64,000 nt of DNA, taken from Thermoplasmata archaeon. GTDB taxonomy: Archaea; Thermoplasmatota; Thermoplasmata; Thermoplasmatales; GCA-001856825. A program made the position numbers and the translations under genes. The stretch covers positions 1-64,000 of the forward strand of contig JAKAXD010000001.1 of NCBI GenBank assembly GCA_021816725.1. Reading direction: 5' to 3'. The notes below the pieces were generated by a model. That model made no database searches. It saw only the letters and a list, made by a program, of their open reading frames with translations, and was not told the origin of the DNA. Of the stretch, positions 10,517 to 19,971 are shown one piece after another; the first letter of the stretch is position 1; every line of letters begins with the position of its first letter.

Positions 10517-10995
10517 TCCTGGTAGATCAGGAGGCCCACGTCCCTATCGAATGAGAACAGCTTCGTGTATCTTCCCCAGTTAAGCACGATCTTGAACGTA
10601 TCGTCGTGCTCCCCTACAGGGAAAATTTCGCCAAGATACTTTCCGACTTCCTCGCTCGGTATCTCATTGGTGTTGCGTGACTTGAAAAAATTTATGAGTG
10701 AATGAAAGGGTTCCACTTCCTTCACCAGGTTCTTCAGCTGTTTCTTCCTCTCCTCTATGTTGGATTGTAGGAATTTCTTTCCGACCTCGGTGAGGGTCGC
10801 ATCCCCGTTAGAAACCTTTATCAGGTTCAGGCTCTCCGCATCGTCTAGAAGGTTCATCAACGTTGTCCTTTCTTCGTCCAGCGAGTCATCAAGTTTCGCT
10901 ATGTCTGTTGATTTACCTATATCCTCCAATATCTCCAGTAATCCTATCAAACTGTTTGGGCTAATGGTCTCAAGACGATGCATGTGTCGTTTCAA
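10513..10995 (-). CDS. Stand-alone AAA-associated C-terminal domain protein
   Basis: A 160-residue soluble protein resembling the AAA-associated domain (AAA_assoc_C) that elsewhere is fused behind NitT/TauT-like ABC ATPases. The N-terminal half looks like a winged helix (SPNSLIGLLEILEDIG to TLTEVGKKFLQ). The C-terminal half has HSLINFFKSRNTNEIPSEEV and a FKIVLNWGRYTKLFSFD segment. It is convergent with the ATPase gene and overlaps it by 4 nt, so separate transcripts are expected. The frame opens with TTG 10995; ATG 10983 (MHRLETISPNS) is an alternative. A regulatory role for the transporter is inference from the fused homologues. Confidence 0.78.
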   Translation of the reverse strand: MKRHMHRLETISPNSLIGLLEILEDIGKSTDIAKLDDSLDEERTTLMNLLDDAESLNLIKVSNGDATLTEVGKKFLQSNIEERKKQLKNLVKEVEPFHSLINFFKSRNTNEIPSEEVGKYLGEIFPVGEHDDTFKIVLNWGRYTKLFSFDRDVGLLIYQD

Positions 10996-11044
10996 TAATC
11001 ATTATCATACCGAGTTTAAAAACCTAATGATTGCTCTTTATTGA

Positions 11045-12988
11045 CTACTTCTTTCCCTTTTGAACGAGCGGTTCAAGTGAAAACTGCTTTATCGTATAGT
11101 TCCTCGGAGAGGAGAATGGCCTGAACTCCTTCCCATTACCAGTGAAGAATTTACTGAAGAACTCAACGTATATCAGCCTTGCACCCTGTATTCCCGGCTC
11201 AAAGACGGCTATGATCAGGTTCAGCATCTGCCCTACGATAAGTATGACGAATCCCAGTATGACGAAACCTATGGAATGCCTGAGTGAACCTAAGAAAATA
11301 TCATCAAACACCAGGGCTAGAATGACTGATGAAAGTAGTATCCCTACGAGCCTCGTATAGGAGAGGATGTGGCTGATGATCGTCGTGACCTCGAGTAGCG
11401 CCTGCGCCTTCTCTGAGTAGAGTACTATTCCAAGACCAACTGCAAGCATCGGGAATGCAATGAGCGCGAATATGTTCTTTGCAGGGTCCAGGTTCTGTCT
11501 CCTAAGTACTTCAAGCCCTATAATGACAATGGAATATGCGAGCAGGAGCCAGCCTATCTTCCCTATGGCTTCCTTGTTCCTTCCGTGGATGTAGTTGATT
11601 ATGAAACCGAATATTAGCCCGAGGCTAACCATCGCAACTCCAGCATACCCTGAGAGCAGGAGGAGCATCTTCAGGCCGCTCGCCTGAAGGATGGCAAAGT
11701 GTGGGTAATTGAAACTGAATCCAAAGTAATCGTCAAAAAGGATGCCTATTGCAATCGCCAATATCGAACCTGGGATCATCGCTTTCGCAACTGTCTTGAG
11801 GCTTCTCCTGCTCATCATGCTCAGGATGAATCTTCCTATGAATCTTGGAATTCTAGATCTCTTTGGAGGGTGATCCACCCTTCTTATGATCCAGATGGAG
11901 AGTAAAAGTATGGTAAGCCCATACCCAACGTCACCTATCATGAACCCGAAGAATATCGGGAATATCAGTGCGAATACGAGCGTGGGGTCGAACTCAACTG
12001 ATTGCGGCAGTGAGTAGAATCGGATGAAGAACTCGAAAAGTTTTATCCTCCTAGGGTTCTTGAGTGCAGTAGGCGGAATCTCGTCAGTTTCAACCTTCTC
12101 AATTATTATCTCGTCGTATGTGAGTGAAGATAGGACGTTCTTCATCTGTTCGAAATTCATTGCAGGGACCCACCCTTCAAGCACAAGTGCCCGTTCAGTT
12201 CCAGATATCTTGGAAGATACGTCGATCTTCTTCAGTTCAATGTCAAGCTGCTCCCGTATCGCTGCCACTTTGCTGAAGTTCTTGTCTGATATTTTTCCAA
12301 GTTCTTTCCTAATTTCTTCAATCGTCTTAGTCGTTTCATTATACTTTTCCTTCTGTTTTGCCAGCACATCCTGGACTTTCCCGCTTTCATTGGGCACCGG
12401 GAAGATGTCGATCTTCTCGTTCTTTATGATATCTGCGAATTGTGATTCTGAATACTTCGGGACTACCGTTAAAACGTAATTTCCTCCAGAAATGGTCATT
12501 GCATCCTTTATTCCCTTCAATTTTGCATTTATTCCTTCTTCACTTCTTATGAGGTAGGATGTAATGTTTGCCCCGCTTAGCAGCGATAGATCTCCACTGT
12601 AGAATGCCATCTTTTCCAGGACGGCAACCTCTTCCTGTACCAGTTTCTGGGAGGACAGTGCGGCGCTTTCCCTTTCCCTGAGGCTCCTTACCTGGTCGAA
12701 GATGCCTACATCCTCGGCCGCAGCAACCAGCTCCTTCACGTCCCTGAAGAGCATCTTCTCATCAACATCCCTAGGAATCATTGAAGATTCCAGGCCCCTG
12801 ATCTTCCTTGAGAGCTCGCTGAGTTTTGCGTATGACTCACCAGCTGGGAGGGGTTTGATCATATCAGACGTGATTGAAACAGGTTCAATCTGCAGAATCC
12901 CCATGTCATGAAGCGCGGAGAGCACCACCTCTTCGTTTGACTTTGTCGAAATGATCCTCACTCTCAGCATCTTCACGGGCGTTAGCAT
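11045..12988 (-). CDS. atpI: A-type ATP synthase subunit I (a-subunit)
   Basis: A 647-residue stator/proton-channel subunit of the A1AO ATPase. The first ~320 residues are the cytoplasmic arm with long coiled-coil segments (EKYNETTKTIEEIRKELGKI). The C-terminal half has about eight membrane helices starting near FDPTLVFALIFPIFFGFMIGDVGYG, followed by SHILSYTRLVGILLSSV with the arginine expected to work against the rotor glutamate. The length is normal. It is the last gene of the operon, 9 nt after atpH. In several methanogen operons H and I are promoter-proximal; here they are distal. Confidence 0.95.
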   Translation of the reverse strand: MLTPVKMLRVRIISTKSNEEVVLSALHDMGILQIEPVSITSDMIKPLPAGESYAKLSELSRKIRGLESSMIPRDVDEKMLFRDVKELVAAAEDVGIFDQVRSLRERESAALSSQKLVQEEVAVLEKMAFYSGDLSLLSGANITSYLIRSEEGINAKLKGIKDAMTISGGNYVLTVVPKYSESQFADIIKNEKIDIFPVPNESGKVQDVLAKQKEKYNETTKTIEEIRKELGKISDKNFSKVAAIREQLDIELKKIDVSSKISGTERALVLEGWVPAMNFEQMKNVLSSLTYDEIIIEKVETDEIPPTALKNPRRIKLFEFFIRFYSLPQSVEFDPTLVFALIFPIFFGFMIGDVGYGLTILLLSIWIIRRVDHPPKRSRIPRFIGRFILSMMSRRSLKTVAKAMIPGSILAIAIGILFDDYFGFSFNYPHFAILQASGLKMLLLLSGYAGVAMVSLGLIFGFIINYIHGRNKEAIGKIGWLLLAYSIVIIGLEVLRRQNLDPAKNIFALIAFPMLAVGLGIVLYSEKAQALLEVTTIISHILSYTRLVGILLSSVILALVFDDIFLGSLRHSIGFVILGFVILIVGQMLNLIIAVFEPGIQGARLIYVEFFSKFFTGNGKEFRPFSSPRNYTIKQFSLEPLVQKGKK

Positions 12989-12997
12989 TTGTTTACC

Positions 12998-13306
12998 TCA
13001 TTCCATTATTATTTTCATCATCTTGTCGAGCACTTCCTTGGAAACCTGCCGCTTCAGCTTGCCTATGTCTTCCTCGAACTTCCTCTCTATCTCCTTTGCT
13101 TCTTTTGATGCAGATTCCCTAACTGCGCTAATCTTCATCTCGTATTCCTTCATCGAAGCTTCCTCAGCTTCCTTGAGTATACCCTTCTTCTTTTCCAGGG
13201 CTTCCCTCACTATCCTCTTGCTTTCTTCTGCTGCCCTTGCAAGCCTTTCCTGGCTTTCCCTTTCCTTCTCCTTTATTGCTTTCAACGTATCTAAATCAGC
13301 AGTCAC
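12998..13306 (-). CDS. atpH: A-type ATP synthase subunit H (peripheral stalk)
   Basis: A 102-residue, highly charged and almost wholly helical protein (LARAAEESKRIVREALEKK and KEAEEASMKEYEMKIS). This matches subunit H, which pairs with subunit E to form the peripheral stalks. The start is GTG 13306, which overlaps the TGA of the preceding 42-codon gene in a GTGA junction, a classical sign of translational coupling. Sequence similarity in this family is weak, so the call leans on composition, length and operon position. Confidence 0.85.
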   Translation of the reverse strand: MTADLDTLKAIKEKERESQERLARAAEESKRIVREALEKKKGILKEAEEASMKEYEMKISAVRESASKEAKEIERKFEEDIGKLKRQVSKEVLDKMMKIIME

Positions 13307-13431
13307 AATATCACCTTCAGAACAACGTAAATCGCTATCATGAGGAGGGACAAATTCACTGCCACGATCACCCTCGTGAACAGGAAGAACTTCCTCTGGG
13401 CTTCGTTGGCGAACCTATACAGCTTCCTCAC
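13303..13431 (-). CDS. 42-residue single-pass membrane peptide in the ATPase operon
   Basis: A short gene hidden between atpD and atpH. The frame starts with GTG 13431 inside the end of atpD (whose TAG is at 13415-13417) and ends with TGA 13303-13305 overlapping the GTG of atpH. GGAGG lies a few nt upstream of GTG. The product begins MRKLYRFANEAQRKFFLF, a basic amphipathic stretch, followed by one membrane helix of about 22 residues (VIVAVNLSLLMIAIYVVLK). No ATG occurs upstream in frame before a stop. Coupling at both ends plus an obvious transmembrane helix argues for a real gene. Position after D recalls the extra small gene (ahaG) that closes the Methanosarcina aha operon, but I cannot show homology. 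Confidence 0.72.
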   Translation of the reverse strand: MRKLYRFANEAQRKFFLFTRVIVAVNLSLLMIAIYVVLKVIL

Positions 13432-14056
13432 CCCTTTCCTCCATCTTTCCCTTTATCATCTTGAGCGTGATGAAAGTCTCCCTGTCTATCTCGTCAAGCC
13501 TCATCTTAATGTAGTTTGCAGTTTCAGTGAGCCTGGGTATGAGCACGTTCTCAATTGAATTTGTTCTCCTCTTCGTCTTGTCAATCTCGATGAGAAGCTT
13601 CCTCATTGCAATCTCCTTCTCAGCTATCATCATGAGATAGTTCAGTAGGTCCTTGAAACTCTTCCTCGTTTCCATCAGGGAAGTGGGTAGGGAGATGTTC
13701 TCATACAGGTCGTTCATGAAGGAATCCTCCCTCGTCATGGCAACCTCAGGTATCCTGACACCCATGACGTTCTTTGCTGCTATGTCAACCTTCAGATGAG
13801 GCTGGAAGAATGCTGCGTTCTCGATCTCAAGTTTTCCTGCCATGATTTCAGAGAGCCTCTCGCTCTCCATTGCCTCCTCTATGCTCCTCGTCACATCCTC
13901 CCTCATCCCTTTCACCTCCTTTGCGACCTTGAAAAATTCCATGATCAAGGATGACCGCTTGAGCTTCAACAGGTCTAGTCCCCTCTTCGCCAGCCTGATC
14001 CTTCCCCTCGTTTTGAGGAGTTCCATCCTCGTTGGTCTTATATCCGAAATCTCCAA
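13415..14056 (-). CDS. atpD: A-type ATP synthase subunit D (central stalk)
   Basis: A 213-residue rotor-shaft subunit that sits inside the A3B3 hexamer. It begins MEISDIRPTRMELLKTRGRI, with the family's PTR..L...R..L..A..G.DLLK pattern, and ends in a long C-terminal helix rich in Glu, Arg and Lys (MRLDEIDRETFITLKMIKGK). The start is 1-2 nt after the atpB stop, and the 3' end overlaps the small membrane peptide gene. Normal length. Confidence 0.95.
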   Translation of the reverse strand: MEISDIRPTRMELLKTRGRIRLAKRGLDLLKLKRSSLIMEFFKVAKEVKGMREDVTRSIEEAMESERLSEIMAGKLEIENAAFFQPHLKVDIAAKNVMGVRIPEVAMTREDSFMNDLYENISLPTSLMETRKSFKDLLNYLMMIAEKEIAMRKLLIEIDKTKRRTNSIENVLIPRLTETANYIKMRLDEIDRETFITLKMIKGKMEERGEEAV

Positions 14057-14057
14057 T

Positions 14058-15440
14058 TCATTTCCCCCATTTACCGTACTTCTGGATGTAGTCCCTCTTG
14101 ACCCTGTTCATCTCCATTTCCGGGAGACTCGCCATGAGTTCCCACCCTTTATCCAGCGTGGCTTCAATTGTCCTGTCCTCATTGTAACTCTGGTTGACAA
14201 ATTTGGCCTCGAACTGGTTCGCGAACTCAAGGTACGTCCTGTCTTCCTTTCCCAACGCTTCCATTCCAACTATCGCACTGAGGCTCTTGAGGTCCGTGCC
14301 ACGGCCATAAGCGGAATAAAGCTGGTCTGCGACGCCACGATGATCCTCCCTCGTTCTTCCCTTCCCGATCCCCTGGTTCATCAGCCTTGACAGGGATGGA
14401 AGGACGTTTATTGGCGGATATATGCCTCTCCTGTGCAGGTCCCTGCTAACGAATATCTGCCCTTCAGTTATGTATCCAGTGAGGTCTGGGATAGGATGCG
14501 TCATGTCGTCTGATGGCATGGAAAGGATAGGCAGCTGCGTAATGGACCCGTTCCTCCCCTTTATCTTCCCTGCCCTCTCGTATATTGTTGAAAGGTCTGT
14601 GTAAAGGTAACCTGGATATCCCCTTCTCCCAGGGACTTCTTCCCTTGCTGCAGAAATTTCCCTGAGGGCTTCAGCGTAATTTGTCATGTCTGTAAGAATG
14701 ACTAGGACGTGCATCTCCTTCTCATAAGCAAGGTATTCGGCTGCAGTAAGTGCAACCCTTGGAAGTATCGTCCTCTCCATCGATGGGTCTGATGCGAGAT
14801 TGAGGAAGAGCACAGACCTCATCAGCGCACCCGTGCTCCTGAACTCGTCAATGAAGAAGTTGGCTTCCTCGGACGTGATTCCCATGGCTGCGAATACTAT
14901 GGAAAATCCTTCAGATGAGCTCAGCACCTTCGCCTGCCTTGCTATCTGTGCGGCAAGCCTGTTGTGCGGGAGTCCGGATCCAGAGAATAGCGGCAGTTTC
15001 TGACCCCTGACAAGGGTGTTCATGCCGTCTATCGTGGAAATGCCCGTCTGGATGAATTCTGAAGGTTCCTCCCTTGAATACGGATTTATCGCATTTCCTA
15101 CTATCTCCACCTTCTCTTCCGAAATTATGTTTCCCATACCGTCCCGGGGTTCACCGAGTCCGTTGAACACCCTTCCTATCATCTCGTCCGATACAGGTAT
15201 CCTTGCTATCTCCCCAGTGAATCGAACGGATGTGTTCTGGACGTCAAGTCCAGTGGTCGGGCCGAATATCTGCACTATCGCTATACCCTTTCTCGCCTCA
15301 AGAACCTGCCCTGTCTTTCTCTCACCGTTAGAGAGCGTTATTTCTACCATCTCGTTGTAGCCTACGTTCTCCACCCTTTCCACGAACAACAGCGGTCCTG
15401 CAATCTTCGAAACTGTCTTGTACCTTATATCAGAACTCAT
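14058..15440 (-). CDS. atpB: A-type ATP synthase subunit B (non-catalytic)
   Basis: A 460-residue regulatory nucleotide-binding subunit. The P-loop equivalent is degenerate ([17 protein letters not shown]), as usual for B, and [20 protein letters not shown] matches the B-type DELSEED-proximal region. [27 protein letters not shown] follows in typical order. The first four nt overlap the end of atpA (15437-15440), so the two hexamer subunits are probably translationally coupled. Length is standard and no intein is present. Confidence 0.97.
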   Translation of the reverse strand: MSSDIRYKTVSKIAGPLLFVERVENVGYNEMVEITLSNGERKTGQVLEARKGIAIVQIFGPTTGLDVQNTSVRFTGEIARIPVSDEMIGRVFNGLGEPRDGMGNIISEEKVEIVGNAINPYSREEPSEFIQTGISTIDGMNTLVRGQKLPLFSGSGLPHNRLAAQIARQAKVLSSSEGFSIVFAAMGITSEEANFFIDEFRSTGALMRSVLFLNLASDPSMERTILPRVALTAAEYLAYEKEMHVLVILTDMTNYAEALREISAAREEVPGRRGYPGYLYTDLSTIYERAGKIKGRNGSITQLPILSMPSDDMTHPIPDLTGYITEGQIFVSRDLHRRGIYPPINVLPSLSRLMNQGIGKGRTREDHRGVADQLYSAYGRGTDLKSLSAIVGMEALGKEDRTYLEFANQFEAKFVNQSYNEDRTIEATLDKGWELMASLPEMEMNRVKRDYIQKYGKWGK

Positions 15441-17731
15441 ATTTTATCAGCCCTCCCCTTTATTTCATCTTCCATCAGCTTGGATAGGGAAGTGAAATAC
15501 TGTTCTACCTCTCCCTCCTTGACCTCCTTGAACCTTGACAGCTTCTCCCTGTAGGAAAGTGAATTCAGGTCAGATACTGCAGCTCCCTTAGATACTGCGT
15601 ACTTTTCAAGTTGGTCCATCTGCAGTATTGATTTCAGGATGAGGAACTGTTTCTTGAGGGAACAGTACGTATCGACATCATCAAATGCACTCTGCTGCAG
15701 GAAATATTCCCTTATCGCCCTAGCAACGTCAAGAACCTCCTTCTCATTTTCTGGAAGAGCATCATAACCCACCAGCTGGGCAACCTCCTGCAGTTCGCTC
15801 TCCTCCTGGAGTATCTCCATGCTCCTCAGGTACTGTGCATGCCATTCCTGGGAGACGTTCTTTTCAAACCATTTCCTCAGGTCCTCGGAGTAAAGTGAAT
15901 AGCTGGTCAGCCAGTTAACGGATGGGAAGTGCCTCCTCTGCGCAAGGGATGCATCCAGCCCCCAGAAAACCCTCGTGACCCTAAGCGTGTTCTGTGAAAC
16001 CGGTTCGGAAATATCTCCACCCGGCGGTGATACTGCACCTATTATCGTTACAGAACCCGTTCTTCCCTTTTGCCCTAGCACAACTGAATTTCCTGCCCTC
16101 TCATAGAATTCAGCTACCCTCCTGCCAAGATACGCCGGATATCCCTCTTCTCCTGGCATCTCTTCCAGCCTACCTGATATCTCCCTCAGCGCCTCTGCCC
16201 ATCTTGAGGTGCTGTCTGCCATGAGGGCTACGTTATAACCCATGTCCCTGAAGTACTCTGCCATTGTGACTCCTGTGTAGATGCTAGCCTCCCTTGCTGC
16301 CACGGGCATGTTTGAAGTGTTTGCTATCAGTATTGTTCTCTCCATAAGCGGTTTCCCAGTCTTCGGGTCTGTCAGCTCCGGGAATGTTGTGAGAATCTCA
16401 GTCATCTCATTTCCCCTCTCACCGCATCCTACGTAGATGACTACCTCAGAATCTGCCCATTTTGCCAGCTGGTGCTGAACCACTGTATTATGAAGCACTA
16501 TCCCGCCATATCCACCTATAAAGTTCCTGCCATAATCCGGAACAGAGAGATCGAAAACGTCGAATGGGCCGTACTGCACCTCAGTCTCCGTTATCTCATC
16601 TGAGAACACCTCGTTCATCTTCTGTGCCAGCATCAGTCCACTAGATGCTGCCGTATAGGATTCTGGAACATTCTTCGCGCACAGAATCTTGTCCCCCTTG
16701 GTAAGTTGAGAGGACATTGTCTCAGAAATTTTTCCACTTTCCCCTACTTTGAAGAGTTTGTGGACAGGTGTTACACGCACTTCCCTCCCTGTACTTGTCT
16801 TAACTTTTATGACGGTATCGCTCCTTCCCTTGTATACCAGGTTTGACTTGCTTTCAACAATTTCCCCGTCTTTGTAAGAAAATAGTTCAATCGGTTTCGA
16901 AGTTTCAATATATTCTTCGCCAGTTCCGAAAGTTCTCTTCCCCCTTTCCTTATTTCTTTCGTACAGCTCTTCTATTCTCACCACGGACCCATCCCTAAGA
17001 AGAACGGGTGTGTCTCCGGTCACGCATTTACCTGATCCAAAAGGTCCAGGTACTGCAACTGTCCCTCCTTTTGCAACCGGGAAGAATGTGTCAATGACTC
17101 TCTGTCCCGTAATCAAGGGAATCTCAGGTGGCAGTTTCCTGACAACAGGTCTTGGAGACCTAACAGGCCAGTACTGCCCCATTGAAACTTCCCTGGGACC
17201 TGACTTTGTTGATAGGTGTGCGACAGTCTCAACCGGACCGAACTCGCCTTCAGATATATCCGTGATCACGCCTTCCATCCCTGGCGGGACCATGACCCTG
17301 TGCTCTATTATCGACGTTTCCTGTACCGTCCCTATCACGTCACCTGCAGTTACTCTTTCCCCCTTCCTGACCGACGGGACGAATTTCCACTTCTTCTTCA
17401 AGTCCACCGGGTCCGGGTAGAGACCCCTCTTTATGAAATCACCCGTTTGAGCCCTTATCACATCAAGAGGTCTCTGAATACCGTCGTAGATTGACTTCAA
17501 TACTCCAGGTGCAAGAAGAACTGAGAGTGGCCTGAGTGTGGATTCCACCTTGTCACCCGGCTTTATGCCGCTGGTATCCTCGTAGACCTGGATTGTGGAC
17601 TTTCCGCCCTCCATCCTTATTATCTCGCCCACGAGTCCCATCTCTCCGACTCTCACAACATCGTACATCTTGGCGCCTTCAACGTCTTCGCCGATAACAA
17701 CCGGCCCAGCAACTCTCAATATTTTTCCCAT
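15437..17731 (-). CDS. atpA: A-type ATP synthase catalytic subunit A, intein-containing precursor
   Basis: A 764-residue precursor: a 584-residue catalytic subunit split by a 180-residue intein. The N-extein has the beta barrel and the archaeal 'non-homologous' insertion ([17 protein letters not shown]). The P-loop GPFGSGK (229-235) is interrupted directly after its lysine at C236; the C-extein resumes at T416 with [10 protein letters not shown]. Walker B is in [20 protein letters not shown] and [13 protein letters not shown] follows. Excision restores GPFGSGKTVVQHQ, so splicing is needed for any active ATPase. The gene starts directly after atpF with ATG 17731 and overlaps atpB by 4 nt. Confidence 0.97.
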   Translation of the reverse strand: MGKILRVAGPVVIGEDVEGAKMYDVVRVGEMGLVGEIIRMEGGKSTIQVYEDTSGIKPGDKVESTLRPLSVLLAPGVLKSIYDGIQRPLDVIRAQTGDFIKRGLYPDPVDLKKKWKFVPSVRKGERVTAGDVIGTVQETSIIEHRVMVPPGMEGVITDISEGEFGPVETVAHLSTKSGPREVSMGQYWPVRSPRPVVRKLPPEIPLITGQRVIDTFFPVAKGGTVAVPGPFGSGKCVTGDTPVLLRDGSVVRIEELYERNKERGKRTFGTGEEYIETSKPIELFSYKDGEIVESKSNLVYKGRSDTVIKVKTSTGREVRVTPVHKLFKVGESGKISETMSSQLTKGDKILCAKNVPESYTAASSGLMLAQKMNEVFSDEITETEVQYGPFDVFDLSVPDYGRNFIGGYGGIVLHNTVVQHQLAKWADSEVVIYVGCGERGNEMTEILTTFPELTDPKTGKPLMERTILIANTSNMPVAAREASIYTGVTMAEYFRDMGYNVALMADSTSRWAEALREISGRLEEMPGEEGYPAYLGRRVAEFYERAGNSVVLGQKGRTGSVTIIGAVSPPGGDISEPVSQNTLRVTRVFWGLDASLAQRRHFPSVNWLTSYSLYSEDLRKWFEKNVSQEWHAQYLRSMEILQEESELQEVAQLVGYDALPENEKEVLDVARAIREYFLQQSAFDDVDTYCSLKKQFLILKSILQMDQLEKYAVSKGAAVSDLNSLSYREKLSRFKEVKEGEVEQYFTSLSKLMEDEIKGRADKI
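16487..17026 (-). other. VMA mini-intein (residues 236-415 of subunit A)
   Basis: A self-splicing protein element of 180 residues in the P-loop of subunit A. Block A is [14 protein letters not shown] with the nucleophile C236. Block B has the TxxH motif TPVH (321-324). The C-terminal blocks run from [16 protein letters not shown] to VLHN with penultimate H414 and N415; the +1 residue is T416. There is room only for the splicing domain, so no homing endonuclease is present. Inteins at this P-loop site of subunit A are known from Thermoplasmatales. Confidence 0.95.
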
Positions 17732-18076
17732 TCAAATTCCTCCTAAATCTATCTTAATCCCTAGAACCCTTCTAGCTAGATCAGAAATTCCCTCTTCCTC
17801 TCCCGTGGCCTTAACAGGCACGAAAACAACAAGCGGAGATACGGATGTGCTGACCATTGAGAAGAATTTCCTGTCCAGGCTCCCAGCAAACGTGTTAGAA
17901 ACAAGTATGAGTCCATACCTTCCTGAATAGTAGAGTTCCTTCAGCACGTCCGGGAACGTTTTCTCGTCCGATACAAATACATCCTCTATGCCCACCAGTT
18001 TGAAACCTATGGACAGTTCCCTCTCTCCTATGAAAGCAATCTTTCCAAACTTCTTCTTGTCATCCATCATCATCAC
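17732..18076 (-). CDS. atpF: A-type ATP synthase subunit F (central stalk)
   Basis: A 114-residue Rossmann-like central-stalk subunit. KIAFIGERELSIGFKLVGIED is the typical N-terminal strand-helix of subunit F, and LILVSNTFAGSLDRKF follows. The family is usually 95-115 residues. The start overlaps the atpC stop by 4 nt and the stop abuts the atpA ATG. A start at M2 or M3 cannot be excluded because the protein opens with three Met codons. Confidence 0.92.
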   Translation of the reverse strand: MMMMDDKKKFGKIAFIGERELSIGFKLVGIEDVFVSDEKTFPDVLKELYYSGRYGLILVSNTFAGSLDRKFFSMVSTSVSPLVVFVPVKATGEEEGISDLARRVLGIKIDLGGI

Positions 18077-19137
18077 CCGAGGTTCATCGTAGTCATCCTG
18101 ATCGTTTCCTCATTTATGCCGTAGTACCTGCTGAACACTAGATTCCTGATGTCCTTCCATTCTGCCTCAGCCCTCATCAGGAATGCTATTATATTGTTTA
18201 GAGAAAGGGAGGACATTTCAAGCGTTGATATGAACTCCCAGTAAAGGTTGCTGTTCAGTTGTCCTTCCAGCCCTACAAGGGACCCTCTTCTCTTGTAGAA
18301 ATCTAGGCCCTTGGAAAGATCGCTGTACCCCTTAAGCTTCTGCACTGCCTCTTCCACGGAGCCGCTCTTCATAAGGTCATCAGTCGTCTGCGGGGAAAGG
18401 CTCCCTCCAGAAATGATGTAATTGGAAATGTTGTCCGTTGAAGAATACTCGATGTTCTTCAGTATTGTCATTATGTTCTTCACGTCTATCGTTTTCTTTA
18501 TCAGCCTGAATATGGGTCCTTCTGTCCCAGAATAGAACCTGAACTTCTCCTTCATCATGTCGTAGTAGTAGAGGTCTAGGGAAAGAAGGAGAGTAGAAAT
18601 GTTGTTTGATTTCCTGTAATCGTCCAGGTATGACAGCAGCACCTTTCCGTACCCAAACTTCAGCAGGTACGAAACTATATCATCAATCCCGTCCATGGAA
18701 AGTATATTCCTGTAGTCATTCTTGTCAAGCAGGCCGGCAAACATTCCTAGGGGAGCGTTGTTCTCCGAGATCAGATGCTTCTCCGTCTCATCCAGCTTTA
18801 GGTTCAGGTTCTTGGAGATGAGGATTGTCTTGATGTTGTGCAGGTCCCACTTTATCAGATAGGATACTATCAGGTCCTTGCCGTTCTGCGGAGTCACCGA
18901 GAGGGAATACTTGTTTATTCGCGAGAGGTGATTGTTGTTAGAAGCTTCTAGCAGGTCGATTCCCTGATAATTTGCTGAGTTTGCCGAGAAATCGTCCCCA
19001 TACCCCCTGTCACCTAGGTAGGAAATGAAATCTGCCGAAGTGGATAGTCGGAGCATTTCCTCATAATCCGCCCTCTTCAGGAACTGTGTTTTCGTGACCT
19101 TGAGACTTCCGTACGGGAGGCCATATGCGTTGAGCAA
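18073..19137 (-). CDS. atpC: A-type ATP synthase subunit C
   Basis: A 354-residue funnel-shaped subunit that links the central stalk to the proteolipid ring. It is helical throughout, with the repeated 'Y..ML....S...I..L....Y' pattern of V-ATPase C/d subunits (EEMLRLSTSADFISYLGDRGYG and KWDLHNIKTILISKN). The final YYGINEETIR region matches the family C-terminus. It starts 4 nt after the atpE stop. Length is typical. Confidence 0.93.
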   Translation of the reverse strand: MLNAYGLPYGSLKVTKTQFLKRADYEEMLRLSTSADFISYLGDRGYGDDFSANSANYQGIDLLEASNNNHLSRINKYSLSVTPQNGKDLIVSYLIKWDLHNIKTILISKNLNLKLDETEKHLISENNAPLGMFAGLLDKNDYRNILSMDGIDDIVSYLLKFGYGKVLLSYLDDYRKSNNISTLLLSLDLYYYDMMKEKFRFYSGTEGPIFRLIKKTIDVKNIMTILKNIEYSSTDNISNYIISGGSLSPQTTDDLMKSGSVEEAVQKLKGYSDLSKGLDFYKRRGSLVGLEGQLNSNLYWEFISTLEMSSLSLNNIIAFLMRAEAEWKDIRNLVFSRYYGINEETIRMTTMNLG

Positions 19138-19141
19138 ATAA

Positions 19142-19708
19142 TCACCTGATAGAATCCCTGGCTAGTTTCAGAATCTTTTCCCTCTTGTTCCTCAGGATCT
19201 CTGTGAAAGTCAGGTCGACCATGACCTTCCCGTCCGCAGATGTCACGACGACCCCGCCCAGTTCGTCCATACCTTTCTGGATCATCGTCAGGGGAAGGTC
19301 CATCTCCTTGAATTTTTGTATATCCTTGGGATCCACATACGCAATGGATCCAGGACCAAGTGCCCTGTGTGCATCTTCTATCTTCCTGATCAGGAAATCG
19401 TAATACATTGAAGAGCCCCAGAGTTTCGAAATGCTTTCAGTGAGTTTTGAAAGGTAATCGTTTTCAATTTCCTCTATGGACCTCTCAAGTTTCATCCTTC
19501 CCTCTAGGGTCGTTGAGGATATCATCCTCTTTCTCAGGGCATCTGCATCTTCGGCAGCCTTCCTGTTGAAAGAGGAAGAAATTGCTTCAACCTCCTTCTG
19601 CGCTTCTGAGAGAATTTTCTGCGCTTCCTTTTGACCCTCAGAAATCAGGGTTTCCTCTTCCTTGAGTGTCTCCGATTCTATTCTCTTGAGGATCTCGTCC
19701 AGCGACAT
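19142..19708 (-). CDS. atpE: A-type ATP synthase subunit E (peripheral stalk)
   Basis: A 188-residue stator subunit. The N-terminal ~100 residues form a long charged coiled-coil (EGQKEAQKILSEAQKEVEAIS), which pairs with subunit H. The C-terminal globular part ends with GGVVVTSADGKVMVDLTFTEILRNKREKI, the family's conserved signature. It lies 4 nt downstream of atpK and upstream of atpC. Confidence 0.94.
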   Translation of the reverse strand: MSLDEILKRIESETLKEEETLISEGQKEAQKILSEAQKEVEAISSSFNRKAAEDADALRKRMISSTTLEGRMKLERSIEEIENDYLSKLTESISKLWGSSMYYDFLIRKIEDAHRALGPGSIAYVDPKDIQKFKEMDLPLTMIQKGMDELGGVVVTSADGKVMVDLTFTEILRNKREKILKLARDSIR

Positions 19709-19712
19709 GAGT

Positions 19713-19946
19713 TCACAGTATGCCGAGCAGCAGGATCAAGCCGAGGACAAAACCGATTATCCACAGGGTCTCAGGTATAACGAAAAAGAACAGTACTTGA
19801 CCAAATTTTTCAGGTTTTTCCGCTATAACTCCCATACCCGAAGCACCTATACCGCTCTGTGCCATACCTGTACCTATGAGGCCGCCCGCCATCACAATTG
19901 ATGCGGCGATGGCAAGAAGTGCATCAGTTGTTGTAAGTACCACCAT
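19713..19946 (-). CDS. atpK: A-type ATP synthase subunit K (proteolipid c-ring)
   Basis: A small hydrophobic rotor subunit with two membrane helices. The first runs through ALLAIAASIVMAGGLIGTG; the second (FGQVLFFFVIPETLWIIGFV) carries the ion-binding glutamate in PET. The frame is open to a GTG at 20000, but I choose ATG 19946 (77 residues) because a TATA-like box lies about 31 nt upstream and the first helix then begins normally. It is the first gene of the operon, so this promoter probably drives all ten genes. The upstream start would add 18 residues. Confidence 0.9.
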   Translation of the reverse strand: MVVLTTTDALLAIAASIVMAGGLIGTGMAQSGIGASGMGVIAEKPEKFGQVLFFFVIPETLWIIGFVLGLILLLGIL

Positions 19947-19971
19947 TAATATCAGCAGTGCATAATCCAGA

